Under the pieces are notes generated by a model. The model had not been told where the DNA came from. It made no database searches and worked only from the letters and a program-made list of their open reading frames with translations. A DNA stretch of 64,000 nucleotides. It comes from Pseudoflavitalea sp. G-6-1-2 (GTDB lineage Bacteria; Bacteroidota; Bacteroidia; Chitinophagales; Chitinophagaceae). Both the position numbers and the translations under genes were made by a program. The stretch covers positions 434,001-498,000 of the forward strand of contig NZ_JABBGB010000001.1 of the NCBI RefSeq assembly GCF_012927185.1, written 5' to 3'. This document shows, piece by piece, positions 8,718 through 17,652 of the stretch. The first letter of the stretch is position 1; each line of letters starts with the position of its first letter.

Positions 8718-10412
8718 TCAGCCAGCAACAACAGGGAAATCGAAGCCGAATCTGCTTCCTTCTCCTATCCTGCTTTCCACCCAGATATTTCCGCCCTGCG
8801 CTTCGATGAACTCACGTGAGATGGCAAGGCCAAGTCCGGTGCCACTCTTCTCATAATTGCCGGGCACTTTGTAATAGCGATCGAAGATCTTTGTGAGGTA
8901 TTTTTCGTCGATGCCGATTCCGTGATCGCGCACAGAGAACGAAACTTTATCATTTTTGAGAACAGCTTCTACTTCGATCGAAGAAGACTCAGGCGCATAG
9001 CGAATCGCATTGGTGAGAAAGTTGATCATCACCCAGGATGTTTTTTCAATATCAGCCATCACATGCGGCAACGATGATTGTATGCTCGTTTTAAGATGCA
9101 ATTGTTTTTGTTGTGCCTGAAACAATACGGCCTGAACGGCCTGCGTAACTATTTCATCAGGAGGCGACGATTGCAGCTTCAGCTGAATATTGCCAGTCTC
9201 TACCTGACTCATGTTCAGCAGTTCACTGGTTATCTTCAGCAGACGGTCTGCATCATCTTTGATACTGTGCAGCAATTCCTGCTGCTCTTTGTTCATATTG
9301 CCTACCCGCGGATCATCGAGTAGTCTTGCACTCATTTTGATACTCGATATCGGCGTTTTCAATTCATGAGAAACTGTGGCGATGAAATTTGTTTTAGCCT
9401 CATCCAGTTCATGGAAGGGTGTGATATTCCGGAGTACGATCACTTCGCCGATACGCGCATCTTCATTCCGCACTTCGATGCGTTCATTTACGAAGTAACT
9501 TTTTTTGCCGTCGGCAAATATTTCGAGTTCGGGGCGAACTTCATCCTGAAGCAGTGTGCGCATGAGATCGTTGCGGATGGCGATATCAGGCCCATATTTT
9601 CCTACTACATCACGTTCTCTGATTCCGATCAACGATTCTGCCACGGAATTCATAAACAGAATCTGTTTCTTTTCGTCGAAGCCGATAATGGCATCGCGCA
9701 TATTGTTGATCACGGCTTCGATACGGCTCTTCTCAAATTTGATGCGCGCGAGATTGCTATGCTCGTACTCATCTAATTTTTCTGCCATTACGTTGAAGGC
9801 ATTCGCGAGATCTCCGAACTCATCTTTCTGCGACAAATGAATTCTTCTTGAATAATTCTTATTGGCAATTGCGCTGATCCCAGCAGCGAGTTGACGGATT
9901 GGATTGCTGATCACACCGGGAAAATTCACTACCAGCGTAAATGCAAGCAAGGCAAGGATGGTGAAGATAATGGTCATCCAGGTGGCGGCGCTTCCGGTTC
10001 TTTCGCGCGCGAGCTGGTTCTTTCGGAGAATGGCTTCCTGATTGAGATCATTGATCAGCTGAATGCTTTGCCGGATGCCGGCTTTCGCCAGATCGTCATT
10101 TTTGTTGAGACGCAGTTTCTCGAAAGATTGCCTGAGCTGAAGCGTACCTTCTTTTTCTCCGGGCTCTGTAACATTCTTTTCCTGCTGCTCCAGGTTGTTC
10201 TCGAATAAACGCATTGCCAGCGAATCTGTACGAAGCTGCTCCAGCGCCTTCAGCATATTGTTGTTGTACACCAGGGTCTCATAGTTATTTCTCAGCACTT
10301 TGTCTGAGTCCTCTTTCAGCCGGTGAATGGATATGAGGCCGAATGCGCCGAATATCACTATCACCAGAAAAAGGAAACCTATGCCCAGGGTAAGTTTTGT
10401 TTTAAGTCGCAT
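8718..10412 (-). CDS. HAMP/PAS sensor histidine kinase of the kdp operon (transmitter half of a split KdpD system)
   Basis: A 564-residue kinase: transmembrane helix about 9-29, extracytoplasmic segment to about 143, second helix about 145-165, HAMP about 166-218, PAS about 228-330, then HisKA and HATPase. The phosphorylated His349 lies in 'ATVSHELKTP'; the N box 'INFLTNAIRY', G1 'DHGIGID' and G2 'GTGLGLAIS' are intact. It begins one base after the stop of kdpD, so it is part of the kdp operon. In E. coli the KdpD sensor and kinase are one protein; here the kinase is separate and carries its own extracytoplasmic sensor. Its likely partner is the NtrC-type regulator at 18664-20013, which is inference from proximity. 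Confidence 0.88.
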   Translation of the reverse strand: MRLKTKLTLGIGFLFLVIVIFGAFGLISIHRLKEDSDKVLRNNYETLVYNNNMLKALEQLRTDSLAMRLFENNLEQQEKNVTEPGEKEGTLQLRQSFEKLRLNKNDDLAKAGIRQSIQLINDLNQEAILRKNQLARERTGSAATWMTIIFTILALLAFTLVVNFPGVISNPIRQLAAGISAIANKNYSRRIHLSQKDEFGDLANAFNVMAEKLDEYEHSNLARIKFEKSRIEAVINNMRDAIIGFDEKKQILFMNSVAESLIGIRERDVVGKYGPDIAIRNDLMRTLLQDEVRPELEIFADGKKSYFVNERIEVRNEDARIGEVIVLRNITPFHELDEAKTNFIATVSHELKTPISSIKMSARLLDDPRVGNMNKEQQELLHSIKDDADRLLKITSELLNMSQVETGNIQLKLQSSPPDEIVTQAVQAVLFQAQQKQLHLKTSIQSSLPHVMADIEKTSWVMINFLTNAIRYAPESSSIEVEAVLKNDKVSFSVRDHGIGIDEKYLTKIFDRYYKVPGNYEKSGTGLGLAISREFIEAQGGNIWVESRIGEGSRFGFDFPVVAG

Positions 10413-10413
10413 C

Positions 10414-11544
10414 TTATGATAAAATTACAACATCAATGTCAGCAGCGGCCAGTTTAGTGAGCAGTTGGTTGAAAACGGCTGTACTCAGAATCACATTCCA
10501 GATCCGCAAATGGGGTTTGCCGATGCAGATGGTGGTGATCTTTTTCTGCTCGGCAGTTTCGATGATCCCTTTGGCGATATTGGTATGCTCTACTTTGATC
10601 ACCTCTCCGCCCAGTTCGGTAGCGAGTTTGAAATTGTTGATCAGGTGACGTTGCGCTGCGAGTCCGATGCGGTCTCCCGATTCTTTGGGCGTTTGCACAT
10701 ACAGCACATACCAGCGCGAATTGTAGTAAGCGGCGAGCCTGGCTGTTTTACGGATCACCATTTTTGCGATGCTGTGGTTGCTGCTGATGCAGGCCATGAA
10801 CCGCTCCGATCGCGCATTCAGCATGCCTGGCAATTCGCGTTCGATCTTTCCTTCTACCTGTGATGCCACTTCTTTCAGCGCCAGTTCGCGCAGCTGGAGT
10901 ATCTTATCCGATTGAAAAAAATTGGTGAGCGCAGTCTCGATCTTATCCTTTGTATAGATCTTTCCTTCGCGTAAGCGGGTGATCAGTTCATCGGCGGTAA
11001 GATCGATATTCACTACTTCGTCGGCCATCTGCAAAACACTGTCCGGTACGCGCTCCAATACTTCCACGCCCGTGATCTCTTTTACAGCTTCGTTAAGGCT
11101 TTCGATATGCTGAATATTTACGGCGCTCACCACGTTGATGCCGGCATTGAGAATTTCCAGTACATCCTGCCATCGCTTTTCATTTTTGCTTCCTTCGATA
11201 TTGGTATGCGCCAGTTCGTCTACGATCACCACTTCGGGGCGGAGATTCAGAATGGCCTGAACATCCATCTCATCCAGTTCCTTGCCCTTGTAGAACAGCC
11301 GGCTTCGGGGTATTACGGGTAAGCCTTCGAGCAGGTTGTGGGTTTCTTTTCTGTTGTGGGTTTCGATGTAGCCGATCTTTACATCCACTCCATTGCGGAG
11401 CAGGGTATGCGCTTCCTGAAGCATCCGGTAGGTTTTGCCCACTCCGGCGCTCATGCCAATATAGATCTTGAACTTGCCTCTTCGGCTTTGTTTGATCAGA
11501 TCTAAAAAGTGCTGAGGACCATCAGTGGAAGATTCTTCAGGCAT
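10414..11544 (-). CDS. kdpD: KdpD sensor half (KdpD and universal stress domains, no kinase)
   Basis: ATG at 11544 is preferred to a TTG eight codons upstream. The 376-residue product contains the KdpD N-terminal domain (about 17-230) with Walker A 'GMSAGVGKTYRML' and Walker B 'VVIVDELAHTN', then a universal stress protein-like domain (about 245-376). It stops there: the four transmembrane helices, GAF and histidine kinase domains of enterobacterial KdpD are absent. The family senses low potassium or turgor and binds ATP and cyclic di-AMP in some species. The gene is 10 bases from neither operon edge but sits between the porin (34 bases) and the kinase (1 base), consistent with a divided KdpD. 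Confidence 0.9.
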   Translation of the reverse strand: MPEESSTDGPQHFLDLIKQSRRGKFKIYIGMSAGVGKTYRMLQEAHTLLRNGVDVKIGYIETHNRKETHNLLEGLPVIPRSRLFYKGKELDEMDVQAILNLRPEVVIVDELAHTNIEGSKNEKRWQDVLEILNAGINVVSAVNIQHIESLNEAVKEITGVEVLERVPDSVLQMADEVVNIDLTADELITRLREGKIYTKDKIETALTNFFQSDKILQLRELALKEVASQVEGKIERELPGMLNARSERFMACISSNHSIAKMVIRKTARLAAYYNSRWYVLYVQTPKESGDRIGLAAQRHLINNFKLATELGGEVIKVEHTNIAKGIIETAEQKKITTICIGKPHLRIWNVILSTAVFNQLLTKLAAADIDVVILS

Positions 11545-11578
11545 ATGACTGGATTGTACTGTTATCAAATCTACTTGT

Positions 11579-12664
11579 TTAGAAACTCAATGCAATGGCT
11601 GTTGCAACGATAGGACTGGCTTTAGTTGTACTGTTGTTTCTTTTTACGAAGTATTCTTCCTTTCCGTGGAAACTGCGCAGTTCGAGCCTCCATACACAAT
11701 TGGAGAAGAGCTGACGATCGTAGTTTACGCTCCATCCGATAGTCTTGAATCCTTCAGGAGAATTTGTCGCGATGATCACACCATTCTTATCTTCGAAATA
11801 TTCTCCGCGAACAGATACGCTGTTGGTTTTATCCGGACTGTATTTCACAATCACCGTACCGGCATACCAGTTGTTCAGTTTGCTTTTTCCTTTTTCTTTC
11901 TGTTCCATGCCATAATCAAACCCTGCTGTGATGCCGAATTTTTCCGTGACTTGAAATATGCCGTACACATTGTGGTAGTAGCGCATCAGACGAACAGTGT
12001 CTGGTTTATCGTTACCCGCAAAATTGCTGTAGTTGAGCGTGATGGTAGAGTTAGGCTTGTACGTTACCTGCAAACCGAAAGCAGGTGTGGAATTGCCATC
12101 GATGCGCTGAATGCGTTGCCATCCGTTGAGATACATGGCAGCGAGGTACCATTTTTCGTTTTTGCTGGTGTAACCGAGTTTGGTCCCTGCTTCGTAGTAA
12201 GGCGAGTTGTCTGCAACGATGCTTCTTGTGAGTGTCCAGTTATCTTTTCCGACGGCACTTTCAAAACCAATGTGTGAAGGCATGATACCTGCATCTAACC
12301 AGAGATTGGCGTTCTTAGAAAGTTTCACTCCTGCATTTGCTTCATAAATATTTTTCAGCACACCCGGCTCAGCAGCCATGTTTGCATTCAGGTAAGTTCC
12401 TGCTCCGATAGCAATATTCGCACGAACACGATCACCACTGTAAGTTCCTTTGAGGAATGCAAGGTTCACATTCACTTCATTCGCGCGATTGTGACTGTAC
12501 ACAAAACCCGGACGCGTATTGTTCAACGGACGGTTAGCGTCGTAAAGGTAATACGCTTCTGCATATCCGCTGATGCTGAAATTATTCTTCTTTGGTTCTT
12601 CCTGGGCAATGGCCTGCATGCCAATGCTGCATGCAAAGGCGCCAGCCAACATAAACTTTTTCAT
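11579..12664 (-). CDS. outer membrane beta-barrel porin of the kdp operon (BBP2/OmpL-like)
   Basis: A 361-residue protein with a signal peptide (1-20, '...AIAQ') and alternating amphipathic strands ending in a C-terminal aromatic 'ATAIALSF', the usual outer membrane insertion signal. 'SISGYAEAYYLYDANRPLNN' at the start matches the putative beta-barrel porin-2 family. It lies between kdpC (24 bases) and kdpD (34 bases) on the same strand, so it is co-regulated with potassium uptake. It probably lets potassium or small solutes through the outer membrane under potassium limitation; that role is inference from operon position, which I recall as common in Bacteroidota kdp loci. Confidence 0.85.
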   Translation of the reverse strand: MKKFMLAGAFACSIGMQAIAQEEPKKNNFSISGYAEAYYLYDANRPLNNTRPGFVYSHNRANEVNVNLAFLKGTYSGDRVRANIAIGAGTYLNANMAAEPGVLKNIYEANAGVKLSKNANLWLDAGIMPSHIGFESAVGKDNWTLTRSIVADNSPYYEAGTKLGYTSKNEKWYLAAMYLNGWQRIQRIDGNSTPAFGLQVTYKPNSTITLNYSNFAGNDKPDTVRLMRYYHNVYGIFQVTEKFGITAGFDYGMEQKEKGKSKLNNWYAGTVIVKYSPDKTNSVSVRGEYFEDKNGVIIATNSPEGFKTIGWSVNYDRQLFSNCVWRLELRSFHGKEEYFVKRNNSTTKASPIVATAIALSF

Positions 12665-12688
12665 TGATGTACCTGGGGTTTTGTTTCT

Positions 12689-13252
12689 CTATTTTAATTT
12701 GTCTAATGCAATGTTTAATTGTAACACATTTACGGTAGAAGTTCCCAACATTCCGAGCAATGGTTTCTTAGTGTGCTGATCTACAAGTGCATTCAAGGTT
12801 GCTTCATCAAGGTTACGGATAGCTGCAATGCGTTTCACCTGAATTTTTGCAGCAACAGGAGAAAGATGCGGATCGAGGCCGCTGCCAGATGCAGTTACCA
12901 GTTCAGCAGGTATCGATGCTTTTGCGATACCGGGATTGTGCACGAGGAAAGTATCGATACGATCCTGCACAGTTTTCAGGTAATCAGCATTGGTTGCTCC
13001 TTTGTTTGAACCGCCCGACCCTGCCGGGTTGTAGCCGACTGCAGAAGGTCGTCCCTGAAAGTATTTATCGTCGGAGAACTGCTGTCCGATGTTTGCATAT
13101 CCGACAACTTTTCCATTCACAGAGATTGTTTCGCCCTTGCCACCACCCTTGCTCATTTTGGCAATCATCGCAATAGCTGCGGGGTAAACAACAGCCAGCA
13201 ATACGATCATCACCAATGTCATTTTTAATCCGGGGAGCAAATATTTTTTCAT
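12689..13252 (-). CDS. kdpC: potassium-transporting ATPase subunit KdpC
   Basis: A 187-residue protein with one N-terminal transmembrane helix (about 8-29) and a periplasmic domain. Diagnostic segments are 'YFQGRPSAVGYNPAGSGGSN', 'ELVTASGSGLDPHLSP' and 'RIAAIRNL', all typical of KdpC. The subunit assists ATP binding by KdpB and stabilises the KdpFABC complex in the inner membrane. Length is normal for the family. It starts 18 bases after kdpB and is followed by the porin gene. Confidence 0.96.
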   Translation of the reverse strand: MKKYLLPGLKMTLVMIVLLAVVYPAAIAMIAKMSKGGGKGETISVNGKVVGYANIGQQFSDDKYFQGRPSAVGYNPAGSGGSNKGATNADYLKTVQDRIDTFLVHNPGIAKASIPAELVTASGSGLDPHLSPVAAKIQVKRIAAIRNLDEATLNALVDQHTKKPLLGMLGTSTVNVLQLNIALDKLK

Positions 13253-13270
13253 TGTACTTATTTTATTCGT

Positions 13271-15322
13271 TTACATAAAGAAGGCCAGTACCAGATCGAT
13301 CAGTTTGATGCCGATGAAAGGCACTATGATTCCACCAAGGCCATAGATCAGCAGGTTCCTGCGCAGCAGTGCATTTGCGCCAATGGGTTTGTATTTCACT
13401 CCACGCAGCGCCAATGGAATCAGCATCGGAATAATGATGGCATTGAAGATCACGGCAGACAGTATCGCACTCTGAGGACTGGCCAGGTGCATGATATTCA
13501 GGGATTGTAAAGCGGGTATGGATGTGATGAACAATGCCGGAACAATGGCGAAGTATTTCGCAACATCATTAGCGATGGAGAAAGTAGTGAGCGTGCCACG
13601 GGTCATCAGCAACTGCTTTCCGATCTCAACGATCTCGATGAGTTTGGTAGGATCGTTATCCAGATCCACCATATTGCCTGCTTCTTTTGCAGCCTGTGTT
13701 CCGCTGTTCATGGCAACACCAACATCGGCTTGCGCGAGTGCAGGTGCGTCGTTGGTTCCATCGCCCATCATTGCAACGAGCTTGCCGCTCTGTTGCTCCT
13801 GTTTGATGTAATTCATTTTGTCTTCGGGACGTGCCTCGGCAATGAAATCATCCACGCCCGCTTTGTGTGCGATGTATTTTGCAGTGAGCGGGTTATCGCC
13901 GGTGACCATTACAGTTTTCACTCCCATTTTGCGAAGGCGCTCAAACCTTTCCTGGATGCCGGGTTTGATGATGTCCTGCAATTCGATGGTACCGGTGATA
14001 GATCCATTCAGACTTACTACGAGCGGAGTACCGCCATTCATTGCAATTTCCTTCACTTTGTTTTCGATGGCAGCAGGAACCGGCGTTCCATTCACATGCG
14101 TGATCTTTTTGATGGCATCGAATGCACCTTTGCGGATCTTCGTTCCATCTGCTTTATCGATACCACTGGTGCGTGTTTCGGCAGTGAAAGGAATGAATCT
14201 GATATCATTGTTCGACTGAGGAACTTTCACACCTTTTGTCTGTGCCAGTTCGATGATCGATTTCCCTTCGGGTGTTTCATCGGCAATGGAACTCCACACA
14301 CATGATTCAATGAAAGCGTTTGCTTCCACTCCATCAGCAGGCCAGAAGTTAGTAGCCTTGCGGTTTCCGATGGTGATGGTACCTGTTTTATCGAGCAGCA
14401 GGGTATCGAGGTCACCCGCTGTTTCTACTGCTTTACCACTCTTGGTGATCACATTCGCGCGAAGCGCACGGTCCATACCTGCGATGCCGATGGCAGATAA
14501 TAATCCGCCGATGGTAGTTGGTATCAGACAAACGAAGAGCGAAATAAATGCTGCGATAGTGATGGTGGTATTCGCGTAATCTGCAAAAGGTTTCAGCGTT
14601 ACGCACACAATCACGAAGATCAGTGTGAAGCTGGCCAGCAGAATGGTCAACGCAATTTCGTTTGGCGTTTTCTGACGTGATGCTCCTTCTACGAGTGCGA
14701 TCATTTTATCGAGGAAACTTTCTCCCGGCTCGGTAGTTACTTTCACTACGATCCTGTCTGAGAGCACTTTTGTTCCACCGGTTACAGACGATTTATCGCC
14801 ACCCGATTCGCGGATCACGGGAGCAGATTCACCCGTGATAGCACTCTCATCAACAGTTGCAATGCCCTCGATTATTTCACCATCCATTGGAATGGTATCG
14901 CCTGCTTCGCACACAAAAAGATCGCCTTTGCGCAGTTGGGAAGAACGGATCATTTTGATTTCGTTCAGATGGATCTCTCCCACTACTTCGATCTTTTTGG
15001 CCATCGTGTCTTCGCGTGTTTTACGAAGACTGTCGGCCTGCGCCTTGCCTCTGGCTTCCGCGATGGCTTCTGCGAAGTTGGCAAAGAGCAGTGTGAGCAG
15101 CAGTATAAGGGTTACTGTGATATTGTATGCAAGGCTTCCCTGGCCAGCTTCGCCGGCAGCAATCCAGCAGCATACTGCAATCATGATGGCTGTTCCGATC
15201 TCGACCGTGAACATCACCGGATTACGGAACATCAGCACAGGATTGAGTTTCACGAAGGCCTGCTTCAATGCAGTGCCTACCAGTTCGCGGGGGAATAATT
15301 TATTTTGATCGATGCGTTTCAT
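13271..15322 (-). CDS. kdpB: potassium-transporting ATPase ATP-binding subunit KdpB
   Basis: A 683-residue P-type ATPase. The actuator motif 'TGES' lies in '[11 protein letters not shown]', the phosphorylated Asp311 in 'LLDKTGTIT', and the hinge in '[18 protein letters not shown]'. Transmembrane pairs near residues 35-90, 220-275 and 580-680 complete the fold. KdpB hydrolyses ATP to drive potassium uptake through KdpA. Length and motifs are complete, with no sign of decay. It is 30 bases behind kdpA and 18 bases ahead of kdpC. Confidence 0.97.
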   Translation of the reverse strand: MKRIDQNKLFPRELVGTALKQAFVKLNPVLMFRNPVMFTVEIGTAIMIAVCCWIAAGEAGQGSLAYNITVTLILLLTLLFANFAEAIAEARGKAQADSLRKTREDTMAKKIEVVGEIHLNEIKMIRSSQLRKGDLFVCEAGDTIPMDGEIIEGIATVDESAITGESAPVIRESGGDKSSVTGGTKVLSDRIVVKVTTEPGESFLDKMIALVEGASRQKTPNEIALTILLASFTLIFVIVCVTLKPFADYANTTITIAAFISLFVCLIPTTIGGLLSAIGIAGMDRALRANVITKSGKAVETAGDLDTLLLDKTGTITIGNRKATNFWPADGVEANAFIESCVWSSIADETPEGKSIIELAQTKGVKVPQSNNDIRFIPFTAETRTSGIDKADGTKIRKGAFDAIKKITHVNGTPVPAAIENKVKEIAMNGGTPLVVSLNGSITGTIELQDIIKPGIQERFERLRKMGVKTVMVTGDNPLTAKYIAHKAGVDDFIAEARPEDKMNYIKQEQQSGKLVAMMGDGTNDAPALAQADVGVAMNSGTQAAKEAGNMVDLDNDPTKLIEIVEIGKQLLMTRGTLTTFSIANDVAKYFAIVPALFITSIPALQSLNIMHLASPQSAILSAVIFNAIIIPMLIPLALRGVKYKPIGANALLRRNLLIYGLGGIIVPFIGIKLIDLVLAFFM

Positions 15323-15352
15323 TGTTACTTATTTGATCTTTCGGAGATAGCT

Positions 15353-17071
15353 TTAGGAATGCATGCTGAAATATTCTGCCAATGGTCCGAGTGCCAGTGC
15401 AGGGAAGAAACTCAGTGCATTGATGATGATGATCACCGTGAATGTAACAGCGCCGAATGTAACGGAGTCTGTTCTCAGCGTACCACCAGATGCAGGAATG
15501 AATTTCTTGTTGGCCAGCAATCCGACAATCGCAACCGGGCCGATAATTGGAATGAACCTTGCCAGCAGCAGCACTATACCCGTTGAGACATTCCAGAAAA
15601 TATTGTTGTCTCCCAATCCCTCAAAACCACTGCCGTTATTGGCGTTGGAAGAAGTGAACTCGTACAGCATTTCAGAGAATCCGTGATAGCCGGGGTTGTT
15701 GAGCCAGCTCTCCGGTTTCACCGCCCACTCGGCTCCGGCATGTGTGGCAAAGAGATATGCAGCAACCGCAGTTCCTGCTTTTACAAGGAATGCTGAAAGA
15801 AGTGTTACGAATGCTGCGATCTTTACTTCGCGTGCTTCCACTTTATGGCCCATGAATTCCGGGGTTCGTCCAACCATCAATCCTGATATGAAAACAGCGA
15901 TGATGATATAGATGAGGTAGTTGAGAATACCCACGCCACATCCTCCATAAAACGCGTTGATCATCATAGCGAGCAGCTGCATCATGCCGGAGAGCGGCAT
16001 GGAACTGTCGTGCATGGAGTTGATGGAGCCGGTTGAAATGATAGTAGTGACAATGCTCCAGTACGCAGATGCAGCCGGACCGAACCTCACTTCTTTTCCT
16101 TCCATTGCCCCGGTTGCCTGGGCAATGCCCATCTTTGCAATTTCAGGGTTGCCATTCATTTCCCAGTTCATCGTAGGAATGAGCAGCAGCAAGAGGCCAA
16201 CGGTCATTACACCGAAGATCACATACGCAAAACGTTTGCGGTTGATATAGAAACCCAGCGCGAAGATGAGTGCAACAGGAATTACAACCTGCGCAATCAC
16301 TTCAGTCATATTGGTGAGGTAGTTGGGATTCTCCAGCGGGTGTGTTGAATTGGCGCCGAAGTATCCTCCACCATTCGTTCCGAGATGTTTGATAGCAATG
16401 AAACCCGCTGCTGGTCCGCGTGATACCTGCACTGAATCTCCCTGCATAGTAACGATGCTGTCCTTCGCATCATAGCTGGCAGGTGTTCCGTTGAATGCAA
16501 GAATCAATGCCATGATAAAACAGAGCGGCAGCAATATTCTTGTAATGGTCTTTGTGAAGATGCTCCAGAAGTTGCCGAGGTTGGTGGTGGTCTTTTCTTT
16601 CAATCCGTTGAACACACCGATCAGTGCGGCAATACCTGTTGCTGCACTTACAAACTGCAGAAACATCAGCACAAATGTCTGTGTGAGGTAAGTAGCCCCT
16701 GATTCGCCGGAGTAGTGTTGCAGATTGCAGTTCACCAGAAAACTGATGGCGGTGTTGAAAGCGAGATCCGGCGATTGATCCGGATTGCCATCAGGATTCA
16801 TCGGCAGATGTCCCTGAAAGAGCAGCAGAAAAAATGCATACACCAGCCAGATCATGTTGATGGTGAGCATCGCTTTCAGAAATTCTTTCCAGTTCATTTT
16901 CCGTGAAGGATCGATTCCGCAAAAGCGGTAGATGATTCTTTCTAGCGGATTCATAAAATCGGTGATAGTGCGCTCTCCTTTGAATATGCGGGCGATGTAT
17001 TTCCCCAGTGGGAATGCCAGCAATATGGTAATCAGAAAAGTAACTATCACTCCGAATAATTCTGTGTTCAT
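15353..17071 (-). CDS. kdpA: potassium-transporting ATPase potassium-binding subunit KdpA
   Basis: A 572-residue membrane protein of the potassium-channel-like superfamily with about ten transmembrane segments. 'GTNGGGYFGANSTHPLENP' near residues 230-248 is the second selectivity filter region; 'NNGSGFEGLG' is the fourth. KdpA binds and conducts potassium in the KdpFABC complex. Length matches the family. It follows kdpF after 18 bases, and its order F-A-B-C is standard. Confidence 0.97.
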   Translation of the reverse strand: MNTELFGVIVTFLITILLAFPLGKYIARIFKGERTITDFMNPLERIIYRFCGIDPSRKMNWKEFLKAMLTINMIWLVYAFFLLLFQGHLPMNPDGNPDQSPDLAFNTAISFLVNCNLQHYSGESGATYLTQTFVLMFLQFVSAATGIAALIGVFNGLKEKTTTNLGNFWSIFTKTITRILLPLCFIMALILAFNGTPASYDAKDSIVTMQGDSVQVSRGPAAGFIAIKHLGTNGGGYFGANSTHPLENPNYLTNMTEVIAQVVIPVALIFALGFYINRKRFAYVIFGVMTVGLLLLLIPTMNWEMNGNPEIAKMGIAQATGAMEGKEVRFGPAASAYWSIVTTIISTGSINSMHDSSMPLSGMMQLLAMMINAFYGGCGVGILNYLIYIIIAVFISGLMVGRTPEFMGHKVEAREVKIAAFVTLLSAFLVKAGTAVAAYLFATHAGAEWAVKPESWLNNPGYHGFSEMLYEFTSSNANNGSGFEGLGDNNIFWNVSTGIVLLLARFIPIIGPVAIVGLLANKKFIPASGGTLRTDSVTFGAVTFTVIIIINALSFFPALALGPLAEYFSMHS

Positions 17072-17089
17072 GTTCCGATGCGTTTAGGA

Positions 17090-17170
17090 TTAAAATTTTT
17101 CGGGTTTCATTAGTACGTATACGAGGTAGATGAATACAACTGCGGATACGACGAGCAAGGCTGTCATCAT
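17090..17170 (-). CDS. kdpF: KdpF-like small membrane subunit (26 residues)
   Basis: ATG at 17170 and TAA at 17092-17090 enclose 26 codons, directly ahead of kdpA (18 bases). The peptide starts 'MMTALLVVSAVVFIYLVYVL' and ends with 'MKPEKF': one hydrophobic helix plus a short 'KPE.F' tail, the hallmark of KdpF, which stabilises the KdpFABC complex ('LxxxLxxYLxxALxxPExF' in other bacteria). A second ATG immediately follows the first. The gene is too short for most automated callers. Confidence 0.88.
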   Translation of the reverse strand: MMTALLVVSAVVFIYLVYVLMKPEKF

Positions 17171-17190
17171 GTTGAGTTCAGTTTTTGTTG

Positions 17191-17274
17191 TTACACTTTT
17201 TCAAAAAAATCGATCGATTTGAAGAACAGCCAGAAGCATAACAGAAAGGCTGCGATCAGCAGAATTGTTAACAT
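17191..17274 (-). CDS. 27-residue single-helix membrane peptide upstream of kdpF
   Basis: ATG at 17274 to TAA at 17193-17191. The peptide opens with 'MLTILLIAAFLLCFWLFFKS' and ends with 'IDFFEKV'. One hydrophobic helix, a Cys-Phe-Trp centre and an acidic/aromatic tail give a convincing membrane miniprotein. It lies 20 bases ahead of kdpF and is compactly packed in the same operon. I recall similar unnamed short peptides before kdpF in other Bacteroidota but cannot name a family. It may be an additional accessory subunit of the potassium pump. Confidence 0.6.
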   Translation of the reverse strand: MLTILLIAAFLLCFWLFFKSIDFFEKV

Positions 17275-17286
17275 AATTTGTTGGGT

Positions 17287-17385
17287 TTACATCAGAGACC
17301 GGAGCAGCACCCCTAATACCAGAATCGCTACATAGATCGCGGGGATCAGAATATGCAACCGGATGCGGAGGAACTGTCTTTTCAT
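17287..17385 (-). CDS. 32-residue membrane peptide, first ORF of the kdp operon
   Basis: ATG at 17385 is only about 12 bases behind the start predicted by the sigma-54 type element at 17407-17423; the in-frame extension upstream to 17499 would run through that promoter, so it is rejected. The peptide has a basic N-terminus ('MKRQFLRIRLH') and a hydrophobic helix ('ILIPAIYVAILVLGVLL') ending 'RSLM'. It is 12 bases ahead of the next micro-ORF. Its function is unknown; either a small subunit or a leader peptide is possible. Confidence 0.5.
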   Translation of the reverse strand: MKRQFLRIRLHILIPAIYVAILVLGVLLRSLM

Positions 17386-17406
17386 GATTATTTGTTTAGC
17401 AGAGAT

Positions 17407-17423
17407 TGGCAAAGGGCAGGCCA
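17407..17423 (-). promoter_or_regulatory. sigma-54 type -24/-12 promoter of the kdp operon
   Basis: On the minus strand the sequence is TGGCCTGCCCTTTGCCA. It has TGGC with GG at -24 and TTTGC with GC at -12, exactly 12 bases apart as required, against the consensus TGGCACG-N4-TTGCA. Predicted start is an A near 17397, 12 bases before the first micro-ORF. A nearby NtrC-family activator (18664-20013) and inverted repeats at 17526-17578 fit this reading. Confidence 0.55.
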
Positions 17424-17525
17424 TCAGATCGTGCCAGTTCAACATTTTGCTGTAACCCTTATCAGACGGGCATTTGCTGGCATATAATATTTCCGGCACA
17501 GATCAGCACTATTCCCAAACCCTAT

Positions 17526-17578
17526 CATTCTGAAAAGGTGATTTTCAAAATGGAAGGGGTCAGAATGTCCAAATCACC
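17526..17578. promoter_or_regulatory. interlocked inverted repeats, candidate enhancer for the sigma-54 activator
   Basis: Two perfect 8-base inverted repeats interlock: CATTCTGA (17526-17533) with TCAGAATG (17560-17567), and GGTGATTT (17537-17544) with AAATCACC (17571-17578). Their centres are 11 bases apart, one helical turn. A smaller TGAAAA/TTTTCA repeat occupies 17531-17547. The block is about 129-181 bases upstream of the predicted kdp start, the usual distance for NtrC-type activator sites. It also lies upstream of the divergent reductase gene, so it could serve that instead. Confidence 0.5.
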
Positions 17579-17625
17579 CTGTATCGAAGTCTGATTCTGC
17601 CAGTGCCGCCCGCAATCACGGCACT

Positions 17626-17633
17626 TACCTTTA
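17626..17633 (+). promoter_or_regulatory. possible -7 box of the zinc-independent dehydrogenase gene
   Basis: TACCTTTA matches TAnnTTTG at all but the last base and lies 19 bases before the ATG at 17653. No clear -33 TTG at the normal spacing was found. Confidence 0.3.
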
Positions 17634-17652
17634 CACTTCAAACCTTTGCAAT

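Noticed and set aside
17407-17451. TGGCACG element on the minus strand just upstream of the chosen sigma-54 box
   Set aside because: It resembles the -24 half well, but the nearest GC is two bases too far for the strict -24/-12 spacing.
17386-17499. Extension of the first kdp micro-ORF to an upstream ATG at 17499
   Set aside because: It would run through the predicted promoter and its added residues look non-coding; the ATG at 17385 fits the predicted start better.
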